From: Streptomyces flaveolus
GTDB lineage: Bacteria > Actinomycetota > Actinomycetes > Streptomycetales > Streptomycetaceae
Assembly: GCF_000716535.1 (NCBI RefSeq)
Contig: NZ_JNWV01000004.1
Coordinates: 1-64,000 of the forward strand
Reading direction: 5' to 3'
Length of the DNA: 64,000 nt
In this document: positions 25,649-33,585 of the stretch, piece by piece
How positions within the stretch are numbered: position 1 is the stretch's first letter
Layout of the letters: every line of letters begins with the position of its first letter
Notes under the pieces: generated by a model
What the model saw: the letters and a program-made list of their open reading frames with translations, nothing else
What the model was told of the DNA's origin: nothing
The model's database searches: none
Made by a program: the position numbers and the translations under genes

Positions 25649-25705
25649 GGCAAGCAGCAGTACCCCTCATCACTCCAGGAACTTTCACCGGAAGGCTTCG
25701 ATCGC

Positions 25706-26161
25706 ATGGACGCGGTGGACAGGCAGCTCATCCAGGCCCTGAGGGAGAACGGCCGGGCCTCCTACGCGGAGCTGGGGCGCCTTGTCGGCCTGTCGGGCCC
25801 CAGCGTCACCGACCGCATCAACCGGCTGGAGGCGGCCGGTGTCATCACCGGCTACCGCGCGACCGTGAACGCGGCCTCCCTCGGCCTGGGCGTCACCGCC
25901 CTGATCGGCATCTCGCTCTCCGACGCCGCCGACCACGAGGACGTCGCCCAGCGGCTGCGGGACCTGCCGGAGATCGAGGACTGCTGGTTCATCGCCGGTG
26001 ACGACTCCTTCATGCTCAAGGTCCGCTCGACGGACGTGGACGGCCTGGAGAAGACCATCCGCCGGCTCAGCGGCACGAAGGGCGTCTCCCGCACCCGTAC
26101 CACGATCGTGCTGTCCACCAAGTGGGAGAACCGGGTCGGAGAACTTCCGGAAGAGGTCTAG
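25706..26161 (+). CDS. Lrp/AsnC-family transcriptional regulator
   Basis: The 151-residue regulator has an N-terminal helix-turn-helix (VDRQLIQALRENGRASYAELGRLVGLSGPSVTDRI) and a C-terminal RAM-type ligand domain (about 65-145, VTALIGISLS through ISTKWENRV-like strands). Members bind amino acids and form octamers. Here it lies between ubiX and mqnE in the same direction, so control of menaquinone genes is possible but unproven. The ATG is 57 bp after ubiX. Confidence 0.9.
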   Translation: MDAVDRQLIQALRENGRASYAELGRLVGLSGPSVTDRINRLEAAGVITGYRATVNAASLGLGVTALIGISLSDAADHEDVAQRLRDLPEIEDCWFIAGDDSFMLKVRSTDVDGLEKTIRRLSGTKGVSRTRTTIVLSTKWENRVGELPEEV

Positions 26162-26199
26162 GGATACCGTTGGTCGAGTTGTCGTAGAAAGGTGTGGGT

Positions 26200-27363
26200 A
26201 TGGACGTCGGCCTCAAGCGCGAGCTGGAGGAGAAGGTCCGCTCCGGTGAGCGGCTGACCCGCGAGGACGGCATCGCGCTCTACGAGTCGGACGACCTGGC
26301 CTGGCTCGGCGGACTCGCCCACGAGGTGCGCACCCGCAAGAACGGTGACGTCGTCCACTTCAACGTCAACCGGCACCTGAACATGACGAACGTGTGCACG
26401 GCCTCCTGCGCCTACTGCTCGTTCCAGCGCAAGCCGGGCGAGAAGGACGCGTACACGATGCGCATCGAGGAGGCCGTCAAGCTCGCCAAGGCGATGGAGT
26501 CGGAGAACCTCACCGAGCTGCACATCGTCAACGGCCTGCACCCGAACCTGCCGTGGCGGTACTACCCGCGCTCCCTGCGCGAGCTGAAGAAGGCCCTGCC
26601 CAACGTCTCCCTCAAGGCCTTCACGGCGACCGAGATCCACCACTTCGAGACCATCAGCGGTCTGTCGGCGTCCGAGATCCTCGACGAGCTGATCGACGCG
26701 GGCCTGGAGTCGCTGACCGGCGGTGGCGCCGAGATCTTCGACTGGGAGGTCCGGCAGCACATCGTGGACCACCGCACCCACTGGGAGGACTGGTCCCGCA
26801 TCCACCGCCTGGCGCACGAGAAGGGTCTGAAGACCCCGTGCACCATGCTGTACGGCCACATCGAGGAGCCCCGGCACCGCGTCGACCACGTCCTGCGCCT
26901 GCGCGAGCTCCAGGACGAGACCGGCGGCTTCCAGGTCTTCATCCCGCTGCGCTACCAGCACGACTTCGTGGACATGAAGGACGGCAAGGTGCGCAACACC
27001 CTCCAGGCGCGCACCCAGATGGCGACCGGCGCGGAGGCGCTGAAGACCTTCGCGGTGTCGCGGCTGCTGTTCGACAACGTCCCGCACGTCAAGGTCTTCT
27101 GGGTCATGCACGGCGTGCAGACCGCCCAGCTCGCCCTCCAGCACGGCGCCGACGACATGGACGGGTCGGTGGTGGAGTACAAGATCACCCACGACGCGGA
27201 CAACTTCGGCACGCCGAACAAGCTGACCCGCGAGGACCTGCTGGAACTGATCCGCGACGCGGGCTTCCGCCCGGTGGAACGCAACACGCGGTACGAGATC
27301 ATCCGCGAGTACGACGGTCCCGACCCGGCGCGCCGGGAGTCCCCCCAGCCGATGCGGGTCTGA
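26200..27363 (+). CDS. mqnE: Aminofutalosine synthase MqnE (radical SAM)
   Basis: The 387-residue radical SAM enzyme joins the MqnA product to S-adenosylmethionine to give aminofutalosine. The iron-sulfur cluster Cys residues are C66, C70 and C73 in NVCTASCAYCSF. FNVNRHLNMTN precedes them and HIVNGLHPNLPW and VRQHIVDHRTH follow. It differs from MqnC (in this window) in the loop after the cluster. The ATG at 26200 is preferred to a GTG 6 bp upstream because GAAAGG lies about 8 nt before it. The pathway genes mqnB and mqnD are not in this window. Confidence 0.94.
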   Translation: MDVGLKRELEEKVRSGERLTREDGIALYESDDLAWLGGLAHEVRTRKNGDVVHFNVNRHLNMTNVCTASCAYCSFQRKPGEKDAYTMRIEEAVKLAKAMESENLTELHIVNGLHPNLPWRYYPRSLRELKKALPNVSLKAFTATEIHHFETISGLSASEILDELIDAGLESLTGGGAEIFDWEVRQHIVDHRTHWEDWSRIHRLAHEKGLKTPCTMLYGHIEEPRHRVDHVLRLRELQDETGGFQVFIPLRYQHDFVDMKDGKVRNTLQARTQMATGAEALKTFAVSRLLFDNVPHVKVFWVMHGVQTAQLALQHGADDMDGSVVEYKITHDADNFGTPNKLTREDLLELIRDAGFRPVERNTRYEIIREYDGPDPARRESPQPMRV

Positions 27364-27392
27364 CTTTCCGGCGAGGGCCGGCTGAGCCAACC

Positions 27393-27448
27393 AGGGGCGC
27401 GGGGAACCGCGCGAGAACCCCCACGCACCCGCACCCGGGCGACGGCCT
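27393..27448 (+). repeat. Copy 1 of a dispersed intergenic repeat
   Basis: The element starts AGGGGCGCGGGGAACCGCGC and lies 29 bp after mqnE. A second copy at 29757-29812 keeps the same core and the same tail (CCCGCACCC then GGCGACGG). Such GGGGCGCGGGGAAC elements are common just after genes in Streptomyces. The first part can fold into a GC-rich hairpin, so it may act as a terminator. Confidence 0.6.
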
Positions 27449-27494
27449 GAACGACCCCTCGATTCCCCGCCGGAACGAGGGGTACCCGCCGGGC

Positions 27495-28145
27495 ATGCCA
27501 GCAACGAAGGCCCCCGAGGACGCGTACACCGCGGAGCCGTTCGTGCCGGACGGCGCCGACCTGCAAGCCCTCCGCCAAGCCGCCGCAGGGTGCCGCGGCT
27601 GCCCCCTGCACCGCGCCGCCACCCGGACCGTCTTCGGCGCCGGAAACACCGACGCCCGCGTGATGCTCGTGGGGGAGCAGCCCGGCGATCAGGAGGACCG
27701 GCAGGGGAGGCCGTTCGTCGGCCCGGCCGGCAAGCTGCTCGACCGGGCCCTGGCGGAGGCCGGTATCGACCCTTCCGAGGCCTACGTCACCAACGCGGTC
27801 AAGCACTTCAAGTTCACGCAGGCCGAACCCCGCAAGCGCCGTATCCACAAGGCGCCGAGCCTGCGCGAGATGACGGCCTGCGGCCCCTGGCTCGCGGCGG
27901 AGCTGGCGCTGGTGGAGCCGGAGCTGATCGTGATCCTGGGCGCGACGGCCGGGAAGGCGCTGCTGGGGTCCTCGTTCCGGGTGAGCCAGGTCCGCGGGAC
28001 CGTACTGGAGGAGGAGATCCACGGCCGGCCGGAGCGGCTGGTGCCGACCGTGCACCCGTCGGCCGTGCTGCGCGCGGACGACCGTGAGCAGGCGTACCAG
28101 GGCCTGGTGGCCGACCTGAAGGTGGCTGCACGCGCCCTTGGGTAA
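27495..28145 (+). CDS. udgX: UdgX-family uracil-DNA binding protein
   Basis: The 216-residue protein is a class 4-like uracil-DNA glycosylase of the UdgX type, which traps uracil in DNA by forming a covalent bond through a histidine. The defining KRRIH loop is present with H118. The active-site motif GEQPGDQED is at 60-68 and HPSAVLR near the C-terminus. Cluster-binding candidates are C33, C36 and C129, with H104 in NAVKHFKF where class 4 enzymes have a fourth Cys, as reported for UdgX. Its in vivo role is not settled. It is not functionally linked to mqnE, 131 bp upstream. Confidence 0.93.
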   Translation: MPATKAPEDAYTAEPFVPDGADLQALRQAAAGCRGCPLHRAATRTVFGAGNTDARVMLVGEQPGDQEDRQGRPFVGPAGKLLDRALAEAGIDPSEAYVTNAVKHFKFTQAEPRKRRIHKAPSLREMTACGPWLAAELALVEPELIVILGATAGKALLGSSFRVSQVRGTVLEEEIHGRPERLVPTVHPSAVLRADDREQAYQGLVADLKVAARALG

Positions 28146-28149
28146 TAAG

Positions 28150-28155
28150 TAAACT
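28150..28155 (+). promoter_or_regulatory. -10 box of a leaderless promoter
   Basis: TAAACT lies 6 nt before the GTG at 28162, overlapping the end of the short spacer after udgX. Confidence 0.4.
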
Positions 28156-28161
28156 TCCGGC

Positions 28162-28686
28162 GTGCCTCTTACCTTCACCCTGGACCCCGCCATCACCCCC
28201 GCCCTCCGCGACGGCATCCTCGACCTGTGGACGGACGTCTCCGACGCGGGCGGCGCCGTCGGCTTCGTACCACCGGTGACCCGCGAGGAGATACGCCCGG
28301 AGCTGGTACGGCACTTCGTGCAGATGGCCGAGGGCCGCACCCGGCTGCTCGTCGGCCACGACGAGGCCGGCGAGGTCGCCGCGGCCGCCTTCCTCACCCG
28401 CAACACCCACCGGCTGATGACCCACTGGCTGTGGCTGTACACGGTGATGGTCCACCCCCGCCACCAGGGCCGGGGCTACGGCCGCGACCTGCTGGCCGCC
28501 GCCGCGGACGCGGCCCGCGCGATGGAGGGCATCGAGGCGATCCGGCTGACCTGCCGGGGCGGGCTGGGCCTGGAGCGGTTCTACGGCTCCTGCGGCTACA
28601 AGGAGGTCGGCCGCGTCCCGGACGCCATCCGGGTCGCGCCCGGCGACGACCGCGACGACATCATCATGCTGCTCCCGCTCCGCTGA
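28162..28686 (+). CDS. GNAT-family N-acetyltransferase
   Basis: The 174-residue protein has a complete GNAT core: strand LWLYTVMVHPRHQGRGYGRDLLAAAADAA carries the acetyl-CoA pyrophosphate loop (R/Q-x-x-G-x-G, about residues 99-108), followed by the closing GLERFYGSCGYKEVGRV. The substrate is unknown. The GTG at 28162 is supported by a -10 box at the leaderless distance. It is next to a DUF4229 gene in the same direction, 81 bp away, and no other clue to function is visible. Confidence 0.85.
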   Translation: MPLTFTLDPAITPALRDGILDLWTDVSDAGGAVGFVPPVTREEIRPELVRHFVQMAEGRTRLLVGHDEAGEVAAAAFLTRNTHRLMTHWLWLYTVMVHPRHQGRGYGRDLLAAAADAARAMEGIEAIRLTCRGGLGLERFYGSCGYKEVGRVPDAIRVAPGDDRDDIIMLLPLR

Positions 28687-28767
28687 CACCGACCCCCCTG
28701 CGTGATCGCCCACCGCTCGTGCTTCACTGGACGATGACCCCTTTTGGAATCGGACGAGTGGATTGAG

Positions 28768-29076
28768 ATGCTCCGCTACACGCTGATGCGCCTCGGTATC
28801 TTCGCGGGCTGCCTCTTGATCGTCTGGGGAGCCGTCTACTCGGGCATCTTCCCGCGCGGCTTCGGCGAGTCCAACGGACTGTGGGTCCTGCTGCTCGCCC
28901 TGGTCCTCTCCGCGCCGATCAGCTGGGTGGTGCTGCGCAAGGAGCGGGACCGGGCCTCGGTGCAGATCGTTCAGAAGGTCGACCGGATGAAGGCCAACCT
29001 GGACGCCAACCGCAGCCAGGAGGACGTCGCCGACGACGCGTCGCGGACACAGGGCGAGGCCGCCGCGTCCAGCTAG
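28768..29076 (+). CDS. DUF4229 small membrane protein
   Basis: The 102-residue protein starts MLRYTLMRLGIFAGCLLIVW and has two membrane segments (about residues 7-27 and 36-56). A charged cytoplasmic tail follows, with KERDRASVQIVQKVDRMKAN. This matches DUF4229, found in actinobacteria with unknown function. The ATG at 28768 fits the conserved start; an upstream in-frame ATG would add eight polar residues. The tail is predicted to form a helix. Confidence 0.85.
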   Translation: MLRYTLMRLGIFAGCLLIVWGAVYSGIFPRGFGESNGLWVLLLALVLSAPISWVVLRKERDRASVQIVQKVDRMKANLDANRSQEDVADDASRTQGEAAASS

Positions 29077-29094
29077 TCCCGCCGTCGGCCCCAC

Positions 29095-29100
29095 TAGGCT
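29095..29100 (+). promoter_or_regulatory. -10 box of a leaderless promoter for the TetR gene
   Basis: TAGGCT lies 7 nt before the ATG at 29108. Confidence 0.45.
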
Positions 29101-29107
29101 TGCCCGC

Positions 29108-29758
29108 ATGGGTGCCGTCAAGACCAAACGGATGCCGAGGGCGGTGCGGGAGCAGCAGATGCTCGACGCTGCCGTACGGATCTTCGGACAGCGCGGGTAC
29201 ATGGCCGCCTCGATGGACGAGATCGCCGAACTCGCGGGCGTGTCCAAGCCGTTGGTCTACCTGTACCTGAACTCGAAGGAAGACCTCTTCACCGCCTGCA
29301 TCCGCCGCGAGGCCGCCGCGCTCACGGAGGCCGTGCGCGCGGGTGTCCGGCCGGGGCTGCCCGCCGACCGGCAACTCTGGGGCGGCTTGCGGGCGTTCTT
29401 CGCGCACACCGCCGAGCACCCCGACGGCTGGTCGGTGCTGCACCTCCAGGCCCGTACGCACGGGGAGCCCTTCGCGGCCGAGGTCGCCGCGATGCGCGCG
29501 GAGATCGTCGCGTTCGTGACCCGCCTGGTCGCGGACGCGGCCCGCGAGGCTCACCGCGACCCCGACCTCCCCGAACACGAGGTGGCCGGCCTCGCCGAGG
29601 CACTGGTCGGCGCCGCCGAGTCCCTGGCCGCCTGGGCCAACGCCACCCCGGGGACGACGGCCCGCCAGGCAGCGGCCACGCTGATGAACTTCGCGTGGGC
29701 GGGCCTGGGCAACCTGATGCGAGGTCAGGTCTGGACGCCGCCGACCGATCCGGCCTAG
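29108..29758 (+). CDS. TetR-family regulator, probable controller of the adjacent fatty-acid genes
   Basis: The 216-residue regulator has an N-terminal TetR helix-turn-helix (residues about 14-60, MLDAAVRIFGQRGYMAASMDEIAELAGVSK in family terms) and a helical ligand domain. The neighbours form the maoC-fabG4/fadA2 set, which in mycobacteria also lies near a TetR gene, so control of these genes is likely. A good candidate operator lies at 32005-32034 between fabG4 and fadA2. No similar palindrome is seen before the TetR gene itself, so autoregulation is not supported. Confidence 0.88.
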   Translation: MGAVKTKRMPRAVREQQMLDAAVRIFGQRGYMAASMDEIAELAGVSKPLVYLYLNSKEDLFTACIRREAAALTEAVRAGVRPGLPADRQLWGGLRAFFAHTAEHPDGWSVLHLQARTHGEPFAAEVAAMRAEIVAFVTRLVADAAREAHRDPDLPEHEVAGLAEALVGAAESLAAWANATPGTTARQAAATLMNFAWAGLGNLMRGQVWTPPTDPA

Positions 29759-29812
29759 GGGCGCGGGGAACGGCGCGAGCGACCCCCGCGGGCCCGCACC
29801 CGGCGACGGTCC
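29757..29812 (+). repeat. Copy 2 of the dispersed intergenic repeat
   Basis: The copy begins inside the TetR stop codon region with AGGGGCGCGGGGAACGGCGC and extends to the convergent maoC stop. It matches the copy at 27393-27448 along most of its length. Its position between convergent genes suits a terminator role. Confidence 0.6.
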
Positions 29813-30661
29813 TCACTTCCCCCGCACGTCCCCCTCCACATGCACCCGCCCGCCCCCGGCACCCCGCAGCTCGAACCGCCCGCTCCCGTCGGCCCCGTAC
29901 ACCACCGTCCCCGGCAGCAACACCGGATCCCGGAACCGCGCCCGCACCACGGCGGAGCCGCCCGTGCCGTGGGCGGCCAGGCAGCGGGCCAGGGTCCACA
30001 TGCCGTGGGCGATGGCGCGGGGGAAGCCGAAGAGGCGGGCGGTGAGGGGGTACAGGTGGATGGGGTTGCGGTCGCCGGAAGCGGCACCGTACCGCCGCCC
30101 CACGTCCCCGGCGAGGTTCCACTCGGCGACGACGGGCAGCACCGCGTCCGCGTGCGCTCGTGGCGCGGGTGAGGTGACCGCGTCGGTGCGGTGCCGGGCC
30201 AGATACGTGCTGCGGGACTCCCACACCACGCTCCCGCCCGACCGCAGCTCCGTCACCACCGTCGCCTCCGTCCCCCGCCGGTGCGCGGCCAACCCGGCGA
30301 CCCACACACCGAGTTCGTACTCCCCGTCGGCCGTCGGCGCGGCGCTCTGCACGATCTCGATCGACGTGTGCACCAGCCCCAGCAGCGGCAGCGGGAAGTC
30401 CCGTCCGCTCATCAGCCGCATGGCCAGCGGGAAGCCGAGGACGTGCGGGTAGGTGACCGGCAGGTGGGGCTCGCCGGTCGGGAAGCCGCAGACCCGTTCG
30501 TACGCGGTCAGCCTGGCCAGGTCCACGCGCACGCCGGGCAGCACGAGGCGGGTGCGCGGGAAGGCCGCGTCGGGGGCGGGGCGCTTGAAGGGCGAGCGCA
30601 GGGCGCCCCGGGCCAGCAGCGGGGCCAGCGCGGGGGGCGCGGTCAGGGTGACGGCGGTCAT
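29813..30661 (-). CDS. MaoC-like (R)-hydratase, HtdX-type
   Basis: The 282-residue double hot-dog protein should hydrate or dehydrate enoyl/hydroxyacyl thioesters in fatty-acid metabolism. The C-terminal hot-dog has the hydratase motif YGAASGDRNPIHLYPLTARLFGFPRAIAHGMW with catalytic Asp and His five residues apart (about residues 197-206). The N-terminal hot-dog keeps the fold but not the motif. The ATG at 30661 overlaps the fabG stop by 4 bp. The pair fabG4-htdX with fadA2 opposite is a known actinobacterial arrangement. Confidence 0.9.
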   Translation of the reverse strand: MTAVTLTAPPALAPLLARGALRSPFKRPAPDAAFPRTRLVLPGVRVDLARLTAYERVCGFPTGEPHLPVTYPHVLGFPLAMRLMSGRDFPLPLLGLVHTSIEIVQSAAPTADGEYELGVWVAGLAAHRRGTEATVVTELRSGGSVVWESRSTYLARHRTDAVTSPAPRAHADAVLPVVAEWNLAGDVGRRYGAASGDRNPIHLYPLTARLFGFPRAIAHGMWTLARCLAAHGTGGSAVVRARFRDPVLLPGTVVYGADGSGRFELRGAGGGRVHVEGDVRGK

Positions 30662-31962
30662 CACGCCCCCAGCAGGCTCTGGCCGCAGACGCGGACGACC
30701 TGGCCGTTGACCGTGCCGGAGGCCGGGTGGGCGAGCCAGGCGGTGGTCTCGGCGACGTCGACGGGCAGCCCGCCCTGCGCCAGGGAGTTCATGCGGCGGC
30801 CCGCCTCCCGGATGAACAGCGGGATCGCGGCGGTCATCCTCGTCTCGATGAACCCGGGCGCCACCGCGTTGACGGTCACCCCGTGCTCGGCGAGCGCGCG
30901 CGGCCCGAGGGACCGTACGAGGCCGGCGATCCCCGCCTTGCTCGCACCGTAGTTGGTCTGGCCCGCGTTGCCCGCGAGCCCGGCGATGGAGGCGGTGGCC
31001 ACGATCCGGCCGCCGGTGCGCAGGGCGCCCCGGGCGAGCAGCGCGTCGGTGGTGCGCAGCACGCTGCCCAGGTTGACCTCCAGCACCGCCTGCCACCGGT
31101 CCGCCGGCATGTTGGCCAGCCGCCGGTCCCGGGTGATGCCCGCGTTGTGAACGAGGACGTCCAGCCCGTCGGGGAGGGCGGCGACGATGCGCTCGCCCGC
31201 GTCGGCGGCGGTGATGTCGAGGGCGAGGGCGGTGCCGCCGAGCCGTTCGGCGACCCGGCGGGCGTCGGCCTCGGCGGCGGGCACGTCGAGTACGACGACC
31301 CGGGCGCCGTCCCGCGCCAGCGTCCCGGCGACGGACTCGCCGATGCCGCGCGCGCCCCCGGTGACCAGCGCGGTCCGCCCGGCGAGCGGCCGCTCCCAGT
31401 CGGCCGGGGCGGTGACCTCTCCGCCGCCGACCTCGATCACCTGGCCGCTGACGTAGGCGGACCGGGGGGAGAGCAGGAACCGCAGGGTGGACTCGGCGGC
31501 TTCGGCGTCCGTCAGCCGGACCAGGTTGACGGTCCTGCCCCGCCCGATCTCCTTGCCGAGCGAGCGGGTGAGGCCCTCCAGGGCCTGCTGGGCGGCCGAC
31601 CGGTGGTGGTCGGCGGGGTCGAGCGGGGTGCCCAGCACCAGCACCCGGCCGCTCGGGGCGACGGACCGTACGACGGGGTGGAGGGCCGCGTGCACCTCGG
31701 CCAGCGTGTCGACGTCCCCGACTCCGGTGGCGTCCAGGACGACGGCGGCGGGCTCGCGGTCCCCGGGGGCGAGGCCGGTACGGCCCAGGACGGGCGCGAG
31801 GTCGAGGGCGGACTTCCCGGCGGTCAGGTGCAGCAGCGGGCCGGGCAGCGCGGGCCGCCCCGGTGACCACCGGATCAGCTCGGCCGGCTGGGGCAGGCCC
31901 AGGCGCCGGGTGAGGAAACGGCCGGGGGCCGTGCCGGTGAAGCTGAGGTAGCGGTCGGCCAT
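30661..31962 (-). CDS. fabG: FabG4-type 3-oxoacyl-(acyl-carrier or CoA) reductase
   Basis: The 433-residue protein is longer than ordinary FabG. It has an N-terminal degenerate Rossmann domain (residues 1-200) and a C-terminal short-chain dehydrogenase domain, as in mycobacterial FabG4 (high-molecular-weight type, which prefers CoA substrates and NADH). The second domain has the cofactor loop TGGARGIGESVA, NAGI, and the catalytic Ser and YGASK in TNYGASKAG. The ATG at 31962 (MADRYLSFTG) was chosen over an upstream in-frame start because it matches the usual N-terminus and lies after the operator region. It is the first gene of the operon with the MaoC-like gene. Confidence 0.9.
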   Translation of the reverse strand: MADRYLSFTGTAPGRFLTRRLGLPQPAELIRWSPGRPALPGPLLHLTAGKSALDLAPVLGRTGLAPGDREPAAVVLDATGVGDVDTLAEVHAALHPVVRSVAPSGRVLVLGTPLDPADHHRSAAQQALEGLTRSLGKEIGRGRTVNLVRLTDAEAAESTLRFLLSPRSAYVSGQVIEVGGGEVTAPADWERPLAGRTALVTGGARGIGESVAGTLARDGARVVVLDVPAAEADARRVAERLGGTALALDITAADAGERIVAALPDGLDVLVHNAGITRDRRLANMPADRWQAVLEVNLGSVLRTTDALLARGALRTGGRIVATASIAGLAGNAGQTNYGASKAGIAGLVRSLGPRALAEHGVTVNAVAPGFIETRMTAAIPLFIREAGRRMNSLAQGGLPVDVAETTAWLAHPASGTVNGQVVRVCGQSLLGA

Positions 31963-32004
31963 GTGCGACTCCCGCGCGACTCGGTTCCGAAGAGCTGGAA
32001 ATTG

Positions 32005-32034
32005 CTTACTCTGGAGTAAGGTTACCGAAGGTAA
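32005..32034. promoter_or_regulatory. Paired palindromes, probable TetR-family operator
   Basis: CTTACTC-TG-GAGTAAG (32005-32020) is a perfect 16-bp inverted repeat. TTACC-GAA-GGTAA (32022-32034) follows directly. They lie in the 127-bp gap between divergent fabG4 and fadA2, which suits joint repression of both. Confidence 0.65.
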
Positions 32035-32089
32035 GCCGTGGTGGGCCACTGCCGGGTGAGCCACCGCCACGGGTGAGGAGCAGATCGAC

Positions 32090-33376
32090 ATGAGCCCCCT
32101 GGAGCCACCCCGCGCACGCCGGGTCGCGGTGCTCGGCGGCACCCGCGTCCCGTTCGCCCGCTCCGACGGCCCCTACGCCACCGCGAGCAACCAGGAGATG
32201 CTGACCGCCGCCCTGAACGGCCTCACCGACCGCTACGGCCTCCACGGCCCCGGCGCGGTCGGCGAGTTCGTCGCCGGCGCGGTCCTCAAGCACAGCCGGG
32301 ACTTCAACCTGGCCCGCGAGACCGTGCTCGGCTCCGAGCTGGACCCGCGCACCCCCGCCTACGACATCCAGCAGGCCTGCGGCACCGGACTCCAGGCCGT
32401 CATCGCCGCCGCCAACAAGATCGCCCTCGGCCAGACCGAGTCGGCGGTGGCGGGCGGCGCCGACACGGCGAGCGACGCGCCCCTCGGCGTCAACGACGAC
32501 CTCCGCCGCATCCTCCTGGAGGCCCGCCGGGCGAAGTCCGCGTCCGCCCGCCTGAAGGCGCTGGCCCGCATCCGCCCCGCGCACCTGGTCCCGGACGTCC
32601 CGCGCAACGCCGAGCCGCGCACCGGCCTGTCGATGGGCGAGCACGCGGCGGTCACCGCCCGCGCCTGGGGCATCTCCCGCCAGGCCCAGGACGAACTGGC
32701 GGCCACCAGTCACCGGCGCCTCGCCGCCGCCTACGAGCGGGGCTTCTTCACGGACCTGGTCATCCCCTTCCGGGGGCTGGAACGGGACCAGAACCTCCGC
32801 CCCGACTCCACCCCGGAGAAACTCGCCGCCCTGAAACCGGTGTTCGGCACGGACCACCCCGACCCCACCATGACGGCCGGCAATTCCACTCCCCTCACCG
32901 ACGGCGCGGCCCTCGTCCTGCTGGCGAGCGAGGAATGGGCCGAGGCGCGCGGCCTGGAGCCGCTCGCGTACCTGACCGCGTACGAGACGGCGGCCGTCGA
33001 CTTCGTCCACGGTGACGTGAGGGACGGCGAGGACGGCCTGCTGATGGCACCGGCGTACGCGGTCCCCCGCCTGCTGGAGCGCACCGGCCTGGACCTGGCC
33101 GACTTCGACCTGGTCGAGATCCACGAGGCCTTCGCCTCCCAGGTGCTGGCGACGCTCGCGGCCTGGAAGAAGCGGGGCCTGCCGCCCCTGGACCGCGCCC
33201 GCCTGAACCCCACCGGCTCCTCCCTGGCCACGGGCCACCCCTTCGCGGCGACGGGCGCCCGTATCGTGGCGACCCTGGCCAAGCAGCTGGCGGAGCGGGA
33301 GGGCCCGGGCAAGGGGCTGATCTCGGTCTGCGCGGCGGGCGGCCAGGGGGTGACGGCGATCCTGGAACGCCCCTGA
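32090..33376 (+). CDS. fadA2: Acetyl-CoA C-acyltransferase (thiolase), FadA2-type
   Basis: The 428-residue thiolase breaks 3-ketoacyl-CoA with CoA or makes acetoacetyl-CoA. The nucleophile lies in DIQQACGTGLQAV (about residue 96). The catalytic His is in LVEIHEAFASQVL and again in ATGHPFAATGARI, and the second Cys in SVCAAGGQGV. It is somewhat longer than short thiolases, as for mycobacterial FadA2. It diverges from fabG4 across the operator at 32005-32034, so these genes probably form one regulon for fatty-acid breakdown or recycling. Confidence 0.92.
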   Translation: MSPLEPPRARRVAVLGGTRVPFARSDGPYATASNQEMLTAALNGLTDRYGLHGPGAVGEFVAGAVLKHSRDFNLARETVLGSELDPRTPAYDIQQACGTGLQAVIAAANKIALGQTESAVAGGADTASDAPLGVNDDLRRILLEARRAKSASARLKALARIRPAHLVPDVPRNAEPRTGLSMGEHAAVTARAWGISRQAQDELAATSHRRLAAAYERGFFTDLVIPFRGLERDQNLRPDSTPEKLAALKPVFGTDHPDPTMTAGNSTPLTDGAALVLLASEEWAEARGLEPLAYLTAYETAAVDFVHGDVRDGEDGLLMAPAYAVPRLLERTGLDLADFDLVEIHEAFASQVLATLAAWKKRGLPPLDRARLNPTGSSLATGHPFAATGARIVATLAKQLAEREGPGKGLISVCAAGGQGVTAILERP

Positions 33377-33585
33377 GGCCGGGCCGCCGGGCGCGGGAGA
33401 GCCGGCGCCGGGCGAAGGTGAACACCCGTCACATAACCCCCGAGGCTGCACATCCCCGGCCCCGGACCATTCCCGAACCCGCACAACCCCCTCACAGCGG
33501 AGTCGTACGATCACCTGCCTAACCAGCGGTAACCCCTTTCCGTGAGAGGCTCACCGCAGGTGCACGCACGCCAGAGGAGCCGCCC

